A stretch of DNA of 9,917 bases from Gammaproteobacteria bacterium (lineage in GTDB: Bacteria > Pseudomonadota > Gammaproteobacteria > Enterobacterales > Psychrobiaceae): the NCBI GenBank assembly GCA_013214885.1, contig JABSRS010000098.1, positions 1 to 9,917 on the forward strand. Reading direction: 5' to 3'. Below, piece by piece: positions 1 through 6,786 of this stretch (positions are counted from its first letter, which is position 1; each line of letters starts with the position of its first letter). Under the pieces are notes generated by a model. That model was given only the letters and a program-made list of their open reading frames with translations, ran no database searches and was not told the DNA's origin. Both the position numbers and the translations under genes were made by a program.

Positions 1-4
1 TTAG

Positions 5-1567
5 TATAATGAGTGGGGGTTACTCAGTAAGCAACGTAGCCCCATTGATAATTCATCGGTTGAAACGCGTTGGATTTTTAATGATAAAGCACAGCTTGAT
101 CGCATAACCTACCCCGGTGGAAATAACATTGAATATAATTATAATAGCTATGGTGAAATACAAGAGGTCACAGCGGTTATTAATGGGCAGCGTAACATCG
201 TTGTTCGCGATATAAAGCGACTACCATTTGGTCCTGTTAAATCCTGGGAATATGGCAACGGACTAAGTAGGTCTATTCGCTACAATAAAAGTTATCAGAT
301 AACCCGTATTGGTACTAGCTCAGTGCAAGGTTTATCTTATCTTTATGAAAGTAATCACAATATAAAATCAATAACTAATTCATATAATAGTAGAAATAGT
401 CTGAATTTTAGTTACGATAAAAATAATAGATTAGCATCTATTACAAGCTTCGGACTTGGAAATAAATATTTTTTATATGATGAATTAGGTAATAGAACCA
501 CTCAAACAGGCAGCATAAATGAAACTTATGTCACGGAGAGTGATTCTAATCGATTAACTAAGATTATTCGTGGCCACCAAACGCGAATATTGGGCTACGA
601 TAACAATGGTAATGTGACTACCGACAAAGGTTTTAATGGTACAACCCGTCGATTTACATACAATGATAACAATCGTATGGTTACCGCAGCAGGCGCTAGC
701 TATCAATATAATGCTTTAGGACAGCGTGTATCTAAAAGAGTTAATGGAACCACTGCATATTATACTTATAGCCCTAACGGGAGCTTATTATCCGAAAACA
801 CAAATAAGCAATATATTTATCTACATGGTCAAATCATAGGTTATATTCGTAACAACCAGCTCTATTTTGTTCACAACGACCATTTAGGGCGTCCAGAAGT
901 GATTACAAATAAATATGATAGCATCGTTTGGCGAGCAACATTAGGCGCATTTGATCGTACAGTTACAACCACCAGCATAGGTGATTTTAATATCGGTTTT
1001 CCGGGACAATATTGGGATAGCGAAAAAGGCTCTTACTACAACATGTTCCGTGATTACGACCCTGAGACTGGGCGCTACTTACAATCTGACCCGATTGGTT
1101 TAGCTGGTGGCATGAATACTTATGCTTATGTGGGTGGAAATCCTTTGTCGAGGATTGACCCGTTAGGGCTGGATTTCAATGTTTGTAGCTATGGAATGCA
1201 CATAGGTATTGGTGTTAATTCAACCAACACCATGGGCAGAAGACCTGCTAATGGCATAACAAAAGATGCTTTACTAAGTAAAGATGTAGCCGGAGAAGTA
1301 AGTGCTGATAGTGGGAGTAAATCATGTTCCAAAATTAAGACTACAGCCGCGCAAGACAAGGCTATGCAAAGCTACATAAATCAAAATGTCTTAAATCCCG
1401 GCGTCTACAACTTGCTTGGGAGGAGTTGCGTGGGCTTTGTACGCGATGGATTGAGTCAGGTTCTCGGGATGCAACTTAGCAATACTACTTTACCCTCCGC
1501 TTTGTACAGTGAAGTATCAGGCTTTTCACCAGCAATAGTGTCTCGTGGCTCTAAAGGATTGTTTTAA
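5..1567 (+). CDS. Rhs-repeat protein, C-terminal part with polymorphic toxin tail (5' end missing or broken)
   Basis: This is the C-terminal part of an Rhs/YD-repeat polymorphic toxin, a large shell protein that encloses and delivers a C-terminal toxin. The frame is open from 5 to the TAA at 1565-1567. YD-type repeats run through it (for example FTYNDNNRM, YQYNALGQR, YNEWG near 5-16). The core end carries [31 protein letters not shown] and DPLGL; the DPIGL-18 residues-DPLGL spacing is the aspartyl autoproteolysis motif that frees the tail. The tail (1172-1564, 131 residues) is specific to this copy. It has MHIGIGV (His codon 1199-1201) and GRSCVGFVRDGL (Cys codon 1427-1429), which I read as a permuted papain-like catalytic pair (inference). 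An in-frame TAG at 2-4 lies directly upstream of Rhs-like sequence. No ATG start is visible; the first GTG (323) has no ribosome site. The gene is therefore either broken or continues in another frame to the left. Confidence 0.85.
   Translation, partial: YNEWGLLSKQRSPIDNSSVETRWIFNDKAQLDRITYPGGNNIEYNYNSYGEIQEVTAVINGQRNIVVRDIKRLPFGPVKSWEYGNGLSRSIRYNKSYQITRIGTSSVQGLSYLYESNHNIKSITNSYNSRNSLNFSYDKNNRLASITSFGLGNKYFLYDELGNRTTQTGSINETYVTESDSNRLTKIIRGHQTRILGYDNNGNVTTDKGFNGTTRRFTYNDNNRMVTAAGASYQYNALGQRVSKRVNGTTAYYTYSPNGSLLSENTNKQYIYLHGQIIGYIRNNQLYFVHNDHLGRPEVITNKYDSIVWRATLGAFDRTVTTTSIGDFNIGFPGQYWDSEKGSYYNMFRDYDPETGRYLQSDPIGLAGGMNTYAYVGGNPLSRIDPLGLDFNVCSYGMHIGIGVNSTNTMGRRPANGITKDALLSKDVAGEVSADSGSKSCSKIKTTAAQDKAMQSYINQNVLNPGVYNLLGRSCVGFVRDGLSQVLGMQLSNTTLPSALYSEVSGFSPAIVSRGSKGLF
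999..1171 (+). repeat. Rhs core-end direct repeat, copy 1
   Basis: This 173-bp segment encodes the Rhs core end from PGQYWD to DPLGL. It aligns without gaps to 4542-4714 (offset 3543 bp, a multiple of three). The first 64 bp (999-1062) are identical; beyond that the differences are scattered and the spacing is kept. Homology stops at the toxin junction. Confidence 0.95.
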
Positions 1568-2346
1568 TGTTACAAATAAGGAAAGTTATGCTAATTCTTC
1601 TTGCTATAATCTTTGCAGTTGCATTGCTAACTAAAGATGTTTGGTACTTTGGCTTCACAAAACATCAAACTGTCAATACTTTGCTGGAAGGTGGTAAATA
1701 CTCTAGTATTTCTGTCTCTAAAGCTATTTGGCATGGTGATAGCATACTTGAAGATGTTTATACTATTAGTGAGAGTTTAAAGTCATTCAATCGTAACGGT
1801 GCTAAAAATCTTGTTGAGGTGATTGAGGGGATTGATATTGGTTCTACCACCTTACCAAGTGAAATGGAATCCAGTGCGGCGGATTATCAAAAGTTATTTG
1901 TTTTTTTGATATTATCAAAAAACACTCAAGATTGGTGGGGTAGTGACATTGAAAATACAAAGCAATATCTTTTGAATATAGTTTCTCGCTCTGCTGAGAA
2001 AGAACTTTCTGTAGCTGTTCAAAGTTATGAATTTGAAATAGCTACAAGGTTGCTTGGGAAGTCTAAGTTATTTAAAGTAGAAGAAGAGTTATTAAGTCTG
2101 CTTTATACTGACGATTTGCCACATAGTTACCACGCTTCAGTTTGCAATGCTCTAATTTCTTATATAGATTCTGAGCAGGTTAAAGAGTCTTTAATTAAGC
2201 GATTTTTGGATGTAAATTTTTATGCTGCTATTCCGGCCTATAACGCCTTATCTTACGTTATTAACGATGAAGAGGCTAAATCGTTATTGCGGGATAGACT
2301 AGCTTTAGCCATTCCAAATGATGAAGCTATCCTGTTAAAACATTAA
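1567..2346 (+). CDS. Candidate immunity protein for the upstream Rhs toxin tail
   Basis: This 259-residue protein matches no family that I recognise. It is called an immunity protein by position: its ATG overlaps the rhs stop codon (TAATG), and AAAGGA at 1553-1558 gives an 8-nt spacing, so the two genes should be translationally coupled. The N-terminus (about residues 8-21, LILLAIIFAVALL after two basic residues) is one hydrophobic segment with no obvious cleavage site. It looks like a signal anchor placing the rest in the periplasm. The remainder reads as mostly helical, with charged and leucine-rich stretches, and might be a helical-repeat fold (weak inference). Base composition is clearly A+T-rich compared with the housekeeping genes at the right. 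The pairing with the toxin is inferred from context only. Confidence 0.75.
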   Translation: MLQIRKVMLILLAIIFAVALLTKDVWYFGFTKHQTVNTLLEGGKYSSISVSKAIWHGDSILEDVYTISESLKSFNRNGAKNLVEVIEGIDIGSTTLPSEMESSAADYQKLFVFLILSKNTQDWWGSDIENTKQYLLNIVSRSAEKELSVAVQSYEFEIATRLLGKSKLFKVEEELLSLLYTDDLPHSYHASVCNALISYIDSEQVKESLIKRFLDVNFYAAIPAYNALSYVINDEEAKSLLRDRLALAIPNDEAILLKH

Positions 2347-2367
2347 CCAAGAACAACCATAACCGAC
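2343..2367 (+). repeat. Module 3' flank, copy 1
   Basis: This sequence starts at the immunity stop codon. It shares TTAACCA and then ACAACCATAACCGAC with 5502-5523, differing only by three extra bases (AGA) in this copy. Similarity ends after 2367. The same flank after two unrelated immunity genes marks the 3' limit of the exchangeable toxin-immunity module. Confidence 0.8.
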
Positions 2368-3163
2368 ACTCTAGATGCACAAACCGGACGGTTATTAACA
2401 CACGAATATCGAGTTGAAGGGCCAGTGATGTTATTTCTGACCACGACCGCCATTGATATTGATGAAGAGTTGCTTGGTGCTGACGGTGAATGAGAGTGCT
2501 GAGCAGACGTTAAACATTCAACAACTTCAACGGCAACAACGTACGCTCAAAGGTTTGATGAATCAGCTATCACGAAGTCATTTAATTAAGAAACATCAAC
2601 ATGCACAGCGGTTACTGAAACCACTTCGCGTAGTGAATCCGTACGCTGATAAGTTGAGCTTCACCTACGGTCAAACCCGCAATCGTCGTGACCATGAAAA
2701 GTATTTAACTCTAATAGATGCCATCGCTTTACTGCATCAACACCAACGTGAAATCAAACGCCTTGAGCGCAATGATGAAGTGATTGAATACATCGAGGTC
2801 GTCCCTGATGATATTGAACTTGCCAACAAACTCACTCAGCATGTGCTGATACGTTCGATGGATGAACTGCCACCACAAACACGGCAGCTACTCAATGACA
2901 TTACTAAGCAGCTTGAGAAACAATCAACGGATGATGGTGTTGATGTGTTGGATTGCCAATTTACTCAAAAACAGGTACGGCAATGGGTGTCATTGGGTAA
3001 CACGCAATTAAGAGAGCACCTAAAGCGACTGGTTAATTATGAATACATAACCTGCAAACAAGTAAGTCGTTACGGGTGTTTGGAATATCAACTACTCGAC
3101 TATGGAGAAACGCTACCCGTAAGCATATTATCATCCGTACCACCTGAGAACGTATCATTATGA
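2347..3163 (+). pseudogene. Primase/helicase-like protein of a tyrosine-recombinase element, 5'-truncated and frameshifted
   Basis: The first part, in the frame of position 2347, reads [19 protein letters not shown] then [15 protein letters not shown] and hits a stop at 2494-2496. The following part reads [13 protein letters not shown] then LQRQQRTLKGL in the next frame (open 2453-3163). Together they match, from memory of the family, the C-terminal third of large CHC2-zinc-finger/Toprim primase-helicase-like proteins encoded next to a XerC/D-like integrase. The C-terminus contains the winged-helix segment FTQKQVRQWVSLGNTQLREHL followed by LVNYEYI typical of that family. The N-terminal two thirds are absent and rhs-module DNA abuts the fragment. 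The frame change lies at TTGCTT (2470-2475), where family members usually have two more residues. The TTG at 2453 is not a credible start. Probably non-functional. Confidence 0.7.
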
Positions 3164-3354
3164 TGCACGATACCGGGGTGAATGGTCACGTTTTCGGTGT
3201 GTTATCGGATAGCTATCGTACTCGATATTGGACGTTGAAATCACCCCGAAGACTACATCTACAAAGGTTACTGATAATCGCTATTGGTTTTGTCGGATGC
3301 ATGTATTGGGTAAGAAAAAACAACTGCATCGAACATGTATTAGGTGGTCGTTAA
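3160..3354 (+). CDS. Small hypothetical protein with one hydrophobic segment
   Basis: This 64-codon ORF has an ATG overlapping the stop of the preceding fragment (ATGATG at 3160-3165) and ends one base before the integrase ATG. Such tight packing suggests translational coupling. It has a basic middle (PRRLHLQR) and a hydrophobic run (LLIIAIGFVGCMYWV) that could span a membrane. I recognise no family. It may equally be the out-of-frame remnant of the variable C-terminal tail of the primase-like protein, since stretches such as YDTGVNGH or, in another frame, YHYDARYRGEWS resemble that tail. Low confidence that a real protein is made. Confidence 0.3.
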   Translation: MMHDTGVNGHVFGVLSDSYRTRYWTLKSPRRLHLQRLLIIAIGFVGCMYWVRKNNCIEHVLGGR

Positions 3355-3355
3355 T

Positions 3356-4402
3356 ATGATTGTTCGTCAGAAAAAGGATTTATCAAAAGCTCACCAAATA
3401 CGTCATGAGAATTCATTACATCATCAAATTGAGCATCATGGCATTACGCCATACATGCTGAAGTTTCTCGAACAAGGTTTAGTCACTGGTGTTAGCAAAG
3501 ATACCATTAAGCGGCGTAAAAATGGCTTGGTTAGGTTTATTGCATGGTGCGGTGAGCGTGAGCTTCATGATGTTCGTTCAATCACCAAACCGATACTAGA
3601 AAGGTATCAGCGGTATTTGTATTACTACCGCAAAGCTGATGGTGAGCCACTGACCTTTAGTAGTCAGCATGTGATGTTGTCACCACTAAAAAGTTTCTTT
3701 AAATGGTTAGCTCGTGAAAACTACATTCTGTACAACCCTGCATCCGAACTAGAGCTACCAAAGAAATCAAAGAGACTGCCACGTTACATCATGAGTATTG
3801 ATGAAGTCGAAGCGATTATTGATGAGCCTGATTACCATCAACCTTTAGGTGTACGTGACCGTGCCGTACTGGAGGTCTTGTATTCAACAGGGATGCGCCG
3901 CATGGAAATTTGCAACCTATCCATTTATGGCGTTGACATTAAACGTGGTGCTATCTGGGTAAGGCAAGGTAAAGGCGGCTATGACCGACTAGTACCAATA
4001 GGTAATCGTGCAATGAAGTGGCTGGAAAAGTATCGTGTTGACGTTAGACCGTTACTAGTTACGAAGACGAATGAAAACATATTGTTCTTAACGGATTATG
4101 GTGAAGGCTATCGTCGTGACAACCTAAGTACTATGGTAAAGCGCCATATTAAGAACTCAGGTCTTGAGGTTGTTGGTAGTTGTCATTTGTTTCGTCATGC
4201 ATGTGCCAGTCACATGTTGGAAAATGGTGCTGATATTCGCTTCATTCAAACACTGCTTGGTCATCGTGATTTATCCACCACTGAAATCTATACGCATGTG
4301 TCGATTGAACAACTAAAACAAGTGCATAATGCCACTCATCCAGCCAAAGATGCATCATCGCAATCTATCATCGAAGAATTACTTGATGAAATGGATGATT
4401 AG
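3356..4402 (+). CDS. Tyrosine recombinase/integrase (XerC/XerD-like)
   Basis: This is a site-specific DNA recombinase of 348 residues, a full-length size for the family. ATG 3356 is preferred over the upstream GTG 3344 because AGGTGG at 3342-3347 gives an 8-nt spacing. An N-terminal SAM-like core-binding domain (about 35-125) contains RRKNGLVRFIAWC and KSFFKWLARENYILYNPASEL. The catalytic domain (about 145-320) has the whole active set: Arg181 (STGMRRMEI), Lys206 (RQGKGGYDR), His277 and Arg280 (CHLFRHACASHM), His303 (LLGHRDLSTTE) and nucleophile Tyr312 (IYTHV). The acidic end (IIEELLDEMDD) is unusual. From memory it belongs to the integrase group encoded beside the primase/helicase-like gene found just upstream. 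It appears intact although its partner is broken. It lies between the two Rhs modules and may have brought them together or simply inserted there. Confidence 0.93.
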   Translation: MIVRQKKDLSKAHQIRHENSLHHQIEHHGITPYMLKFLEQGLVTGVSKDTIKRRKNGLVRFIAWCGERELHDVRSITKPILERYQRYLYYYRKADGEPLTFSSQHVMLSPLKSFFKWLARENYILYNPASELELPKKSKRLPRYIMSIDEVEAIIDEPDYHQPLGVRDRAVLEVLYSTGMRRMEICNLSIYGVDIKRGAIWVRQGKGGYDRLVPIGNRAMKWLEKYRVDVRPLLVTKTNENILFLTDYGEGYRRDNLSTMVKRHIKNSGLEVVGSCHLFRHACASHMLENGADIRFIQTLLGHRDLSTTEIYTHVSIEQLKQVHNATHPAKDASSQSIIEELLDEMDD

Positions 4403-4448
4403 TCAAATTTCAATCAACAAACAATACCGTTTATAGAGTTTTTTTGTT

Positions 4449-4472
4449 AAGTTATCAGTATATTAATAACTT
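4449..4472. repeat. Inverted repeat AAGTTAT-10 nt-ATAACTT, candidate recombinase site
   Basis: Perfect 7-bp arms (4449-4455 and 4466-4472) flank a 10-bp A+T-rich centre, just after the integrase gene and before the orphan Rhs tip. The size and symmetry would suit a tyrosine-recombinase core site or a transcription-related hairpin. I found no matching copy at the left end of the element, so the role is open. Confidence 0.3.
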
Positions 4473-4479
4473 TTAACTC

Positions 4480-4484
4480 AAAGG
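4480..4484 (+). promoter_or_regulatory. Ribosome binding site of the orphan Rhs tip
   Basis: AAAGG lies 8 nt before ATG 4493 but only 2 nt before the TTG at 4487, so it fixes the start at 4493. It implies that the orphan fragment can be translated on its own. Confidence 0.6.
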
Positions 4485-4492
4485 TCTTGTCA

Positions 4493-5065
4493 ATGCAGGG
4501 ATTGCAGCACCATTCAAATATGATTGCATCGGACTCAGTACTTCCGGGACAATATTGGGATAGCGAAAAAGGCTCTTACTACAACATGTTCCGTGATTAC
4601 GACCCAGAGACTGGACGGTATTTACAATCTGACCCGATTGGTTTGGCGGGTGGGTTGAATACTTATGCTTATGTGGATGGGAATCCCGTTAGCTTGGTTG
4701 ACCCGTTAGGGTTGACAGTTAAACTTTGCTCAAGGGAGTTGGGAGGCACAGGTGAGCTTTCCCCTAATCAGTTCTCACCAATACGGCATGATTACTTAGT
4801 GATTAATGGTAAGTCCCAAGGTTTTACCGCTAGTGGTAATTTTGTTATGAGTGATGGGAAGATTATTGATACGGACGATGCTAACAACTCCAAATGTGAA
4901 ACTATCCATGCTGGTAATGACAAAGACCAAGCGGTATTAGATGCTATAGATAAAGTTGGGGTTCCAACTTATAGTGTGTTTGCCAGAACGAACACTGGTG
5001 CTTGCATGATGGGTGCAAGAAATTGCCAATCATGGGCTCAAGATGTTTTAAAAATTGCTCAGTAG
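4493..5065 (+). CDS. Orphan Rhs C-terminal tip with a second toxin tail
   Basis: This 190-residue protein has 17 unrelated N-terminal residues, then the Rhs core end (about 18-74: [29 protein letters not shown]), then a 116-residue tail. It keeps both aspartates of the autoproteolysis motif (DPIGL-18-DPLGL) but has none of the YD-repeat shell, so it cannot be delivered as it stands. The tail contains RHDYLVING (His99, codon 4787-4789) and [12 protein letters not shown] (Cys178, codon 5024-5026). The NC-x-x-W/F pattern with an upstream His on a strand is typical of circularly permuted papain-like/NlpC-P60-like folds; assignment here is inference. It differs almost completely in sequence from the tail ending at 1564. 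The start at 4493 is supported by AAAGG at 4480-4484. Most likely a silent, displaced toxin cassette with its immunity gene directly downstream. Confidence 0.85.
   Translation: MQGLQHHSNMIASDSVLPGQYWDSEKGSYYNMFRDYDPETGRYLQSDPIGLAGGLNTYAYVDGNPVSLVDPLGLTVKLCSRELGGTGELSPNQFSPIRHDYLVINGKSQGFTASGNFVMSDGKIIDTDDANNSKCETIHAGNDKDQAVLDAIDKVGVPTYSVFARTNTGACMMGARNCQSWAQDVLKIAQ
4542..4714 (+). repeat. Rhs core-end direct repeat, copy 2
   Basis: Partner of 999-1171: ungapped, same reading frame, first 64 bp identical (4542-4605). Homology begins abruptly at TTCCGGGAC, which marks the upstream breakpoint of the orphan module. Confidence 0.95.
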
Positions 5066-5071
5066 GTAAAT

Positions 5072-5500
5072 ATGATTGAATTATTTAAAATTTTACTTTT
5101 TTCTAAACTGGTACTCTTGACGCCAAGCCCGATTAGTATAATGGAAAGTGTATCTTTACCTTGCGAACCAACTATAAGTGCAATTAATTCAGGTGGTCAC
5201 ATTGAGATTGATGTAACAACAATGATGGAAGCTTATTCTGGTTTGGGTGTAACAAAAAGAATGAATGCTTTATCAGGCGCCTTCCCACAAGGCGCTATAA
5301 TAGTTACCCTAATAAATGAAAAAGACGGAAAAACAGTTACACTAAATAAGTTATCGCACTCAGTAGGAAGTGAGACGTCATCTGTCATACTAATGGCCCT
5401 TGACGGAGTTCCTACAGGGGTAGAGTTTAGCAAGGCTGAAGTGAAAACAGAGATTCCTCTTGAGGGGGTTTCTGTTTCTTGGGTTAATCATATTAAGTAA
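5072..5500 (+). CDS. Candidate immunity protein for the orphan Rhs toxin tail
   Basis: This 142-residue protein of no family I can name starts 6 nt after the orphan rhs stop; AGG within that stop region (5064-5066) is its ribosome site, so the two are coupled. The N-terminus (about 3-16, ELFKILLFSKLVLL) is hydrophobic but interrupted by a lysine: a weak signal peptide or anchor. The rest alternates short hydrophobic strands with turns (HIEIDVTT, GAIIVTLIN, GVSVSWVNHIK), suggesting a beta-sandwich. It shows no resemblance to the 259-residue candidate after the first toxin. That is expected, because immunity proteins are specific to their toxins. Function is inferred from position only. Confidence 0.72.
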   Translation: MIELFKILLFSKLVLLTPSPISIMESVSLPCEPTISAINSGGHIEIDVTTMMEAYSGLGVTKRMNALSGAFPQGAIIVTLINEKDGKTVTLNKLSHSVGSETSSVILMALDGVPTGVEFSKAEVKTEIPLEGVSVSWVNHIK

Positions 5501-5501
5501 C

Positions 5502-5523
5502 TTAACCAACAACCATAACCGAC
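5502..5523 (+). repeat. Module 3' flank, copy 2
   Basis: TTAACCA followed directly by ACAACCATAACCGAC, the same as 2343-2367 without the three-base insertion. It begins 2 nt after the immunity stop codon and ends the accessory module. Confidence 0.8.
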
Positions 5524-5919
5524 TTTCCCACAGTGCTTGTTAAGGCATCATCACGGCAGTAACCGATGTAAAGGGGTATCATTAACATCAAACGCATTGG
5601 TTATTGCGCTGCTCATCGCTTCAACAGGCTTGTACTCAAGTTGTTGCTGTGAGTAGTGATAATGGCGTATATGGTCTGGTTTTCTGATGGTTCTTAGTTT
5701 TGAAATTCCAGTGCTGGGATAATGGTTTCAGTAATCTGGATATTAAAGTTATCGGTTGTTGATAGTGACGAGTAAGCGGTATTACTGTTGTTATCACTAT
5801 TTGTAGCCCACCAATTTGGCAATAAGCATCTTTACAGCGCAGATGCTAGTTAATCTTAGTTTGGTTTTGCGGCTGGTCACAATGAGTAACCCGACGGCTA
5901 ATGCCATAGTTTTTCACCT
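5524..5919. other. Gene-free stretch with possible minus-strand coding remnants
   Basis: No intact gene, tRNA, clear terminator or known insertion sequence is visible here. On the minus strand two short open stretches look protein-like but lack starts and lie in different frames. One ends at the stop complementary to 5551-5553 (contains RKPDHIRHYHY and VEAMSSAITNAFDVND). The other lies about 5690-5820 (contains PNWWATNSDNNS and NIQITETIIPALEFQN). They may be a decayed gene, but I recognise no family. No convincing terminator for the rsmJ operon was found either. Confidence 0.3.
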
Positions 5920-6720
5920 TTACTCCTTGTTTTGATCAGAAATTTTTCCGTCTAGCATCGCCGCCTTAACATAGACATCGAAACGGTTGGCCTTTGAGGT
6001 GAGCTGCATACTGGGGGTTTGCTCGTTAAGAAACCCAGCATAACCGGGACGTTTAACCACCACCCGCTTGGTGGCGGCATTTAGTGCCACGGGCAACAAT
6101 TTATCGGCATCATCATCGCTACCGACTAAACTTTGGAACACCCGCATTTCTTTTTTGATTTGGGCTGATTTTTTACGATGTGGAAACATCGGATCGAGAT
6201 AAACCACTTCATGACTGGCGGTCAATTGAGATAATTGTTCAATCGAATTGTTATGTTCGAGCATTAAACACTCACTAACCCAACCACCAATTTCTGGATC
6301 TTGCTTGGCCCGAGCCAAGCCATCATCAAGCAGTGCCGCAACTATCGGCGAACGCTCAAACATCGTGACCGTACAACCCAAGCTGGCCAACACAAAGGCG
6401 TCACGCCCAAGGCCAGCGGTAGCATCAAGCACGGTCGGATTAGCATGTGCTTTTAAACCAACTGCTTTGGCAATCTGTTGACCACGACCGCCACCAAACT
6501 TGCGCCGATGAGCTACTGCACCTTCAATAAAATCTACAAAAACAGCGCCGAGCTTTGGCTCGTCGAGCTTAATCAGCTGTAAACGCTCATGAGTTAACTG
6601 CAATTGAAACAAGTCACCATCACCCGAGCTTAACGGCAACTGCCAGCGCGCGGCTAATAATTCAGCCTGGGCTTGTAACGATGGATCTTCGGCAACAATT
6701 GCCACATGCGGATAACTCAT
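5920..6720 (-). CDS. rsmJ: 16S rRNA (guanine(1516)-N(2))-methyltransferase
   Basis: RsmJ (formerly YhiQ) methylates N2 of G1516 in 16S rRNA using S-adenosylmethionine, in the cytoplasm. The 266-residue length is close to the E. coli protein (about 250). The family signature regions are present: [16 protein letters not shown] (75-90) before the fold, SAM-binding motif [20 protein letters not shown] (97-115), the acidic end of strand 2 (MFERSP, 120-125), and the motif IV region [13 protein letters not shown] (174-186) with the DPMFP catalytic loop. A late [12 protein letters not shown] matches the family end. It is the last gene of the prlC operon, 66 nt after the glycosylase-like gene. The ribosome site is weak, so translation may depend on the operon message. 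Confidence 0.95.
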   Translation of the reverse strand: MSYPHVAIVAEDPSLQAQAELLAARWQLPLSSGDGDLFQLQLTHERLQLIKLDEPKLGAVFVDFIEGAVAHRRKFGGGRGQQIAKAVGLKAHANPTVLDATAGLGRDAFVLASLGCTVTMFERSPIVAALLDDGLARAKQDPEIGGWVSECLMLEHNNSIEQLSQLTASHEVVYLDPMFPHRKKSAQIKKEMRVFQSLVGSDDDADKLLPVALNAATKRVVVKRPGYAGFLNEQTPSMQLTSKANRFDVYVKAAMLDGKISDQNKE

Positions 6721-6786
6721 AAGAAACTCAATTGATATTAATAGCCCGCTATTTTAATGGTTTTGGCTAGTTGTTCAACCTAGATT

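Noticed and set aside
323..325. GTG as the true start of the Rhs gene
   Set aside because: There is no ribosome site before it, and clear Rhs-type sequence continues upstream in the same frame to position 5.
4487..4492. TTG start for the orphan Rhs tip
   Set aside because: Only 2 nt from the AAAGG; ATG 4493 has the normal 8-nt spacing.
5233..5433. Open frame on the minus strand inside the second immunity gene
   Set aside because: Antisense shadow; the plus-strand gene has a ribosome site and fits the module layout.
5875..5900. Hairpin GGTTAC...GTGACC (minus strand) as rsmJ terminator
   Set aside because: Six-pair stem with a wobble and no T-run downstream.
6740..6753. AATAGC-CC-GCTATT as terminator between the glycosylase-like gene and rsmJ
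   Set aside because: The loop is too tight and no T-tract follows on the minus strand.
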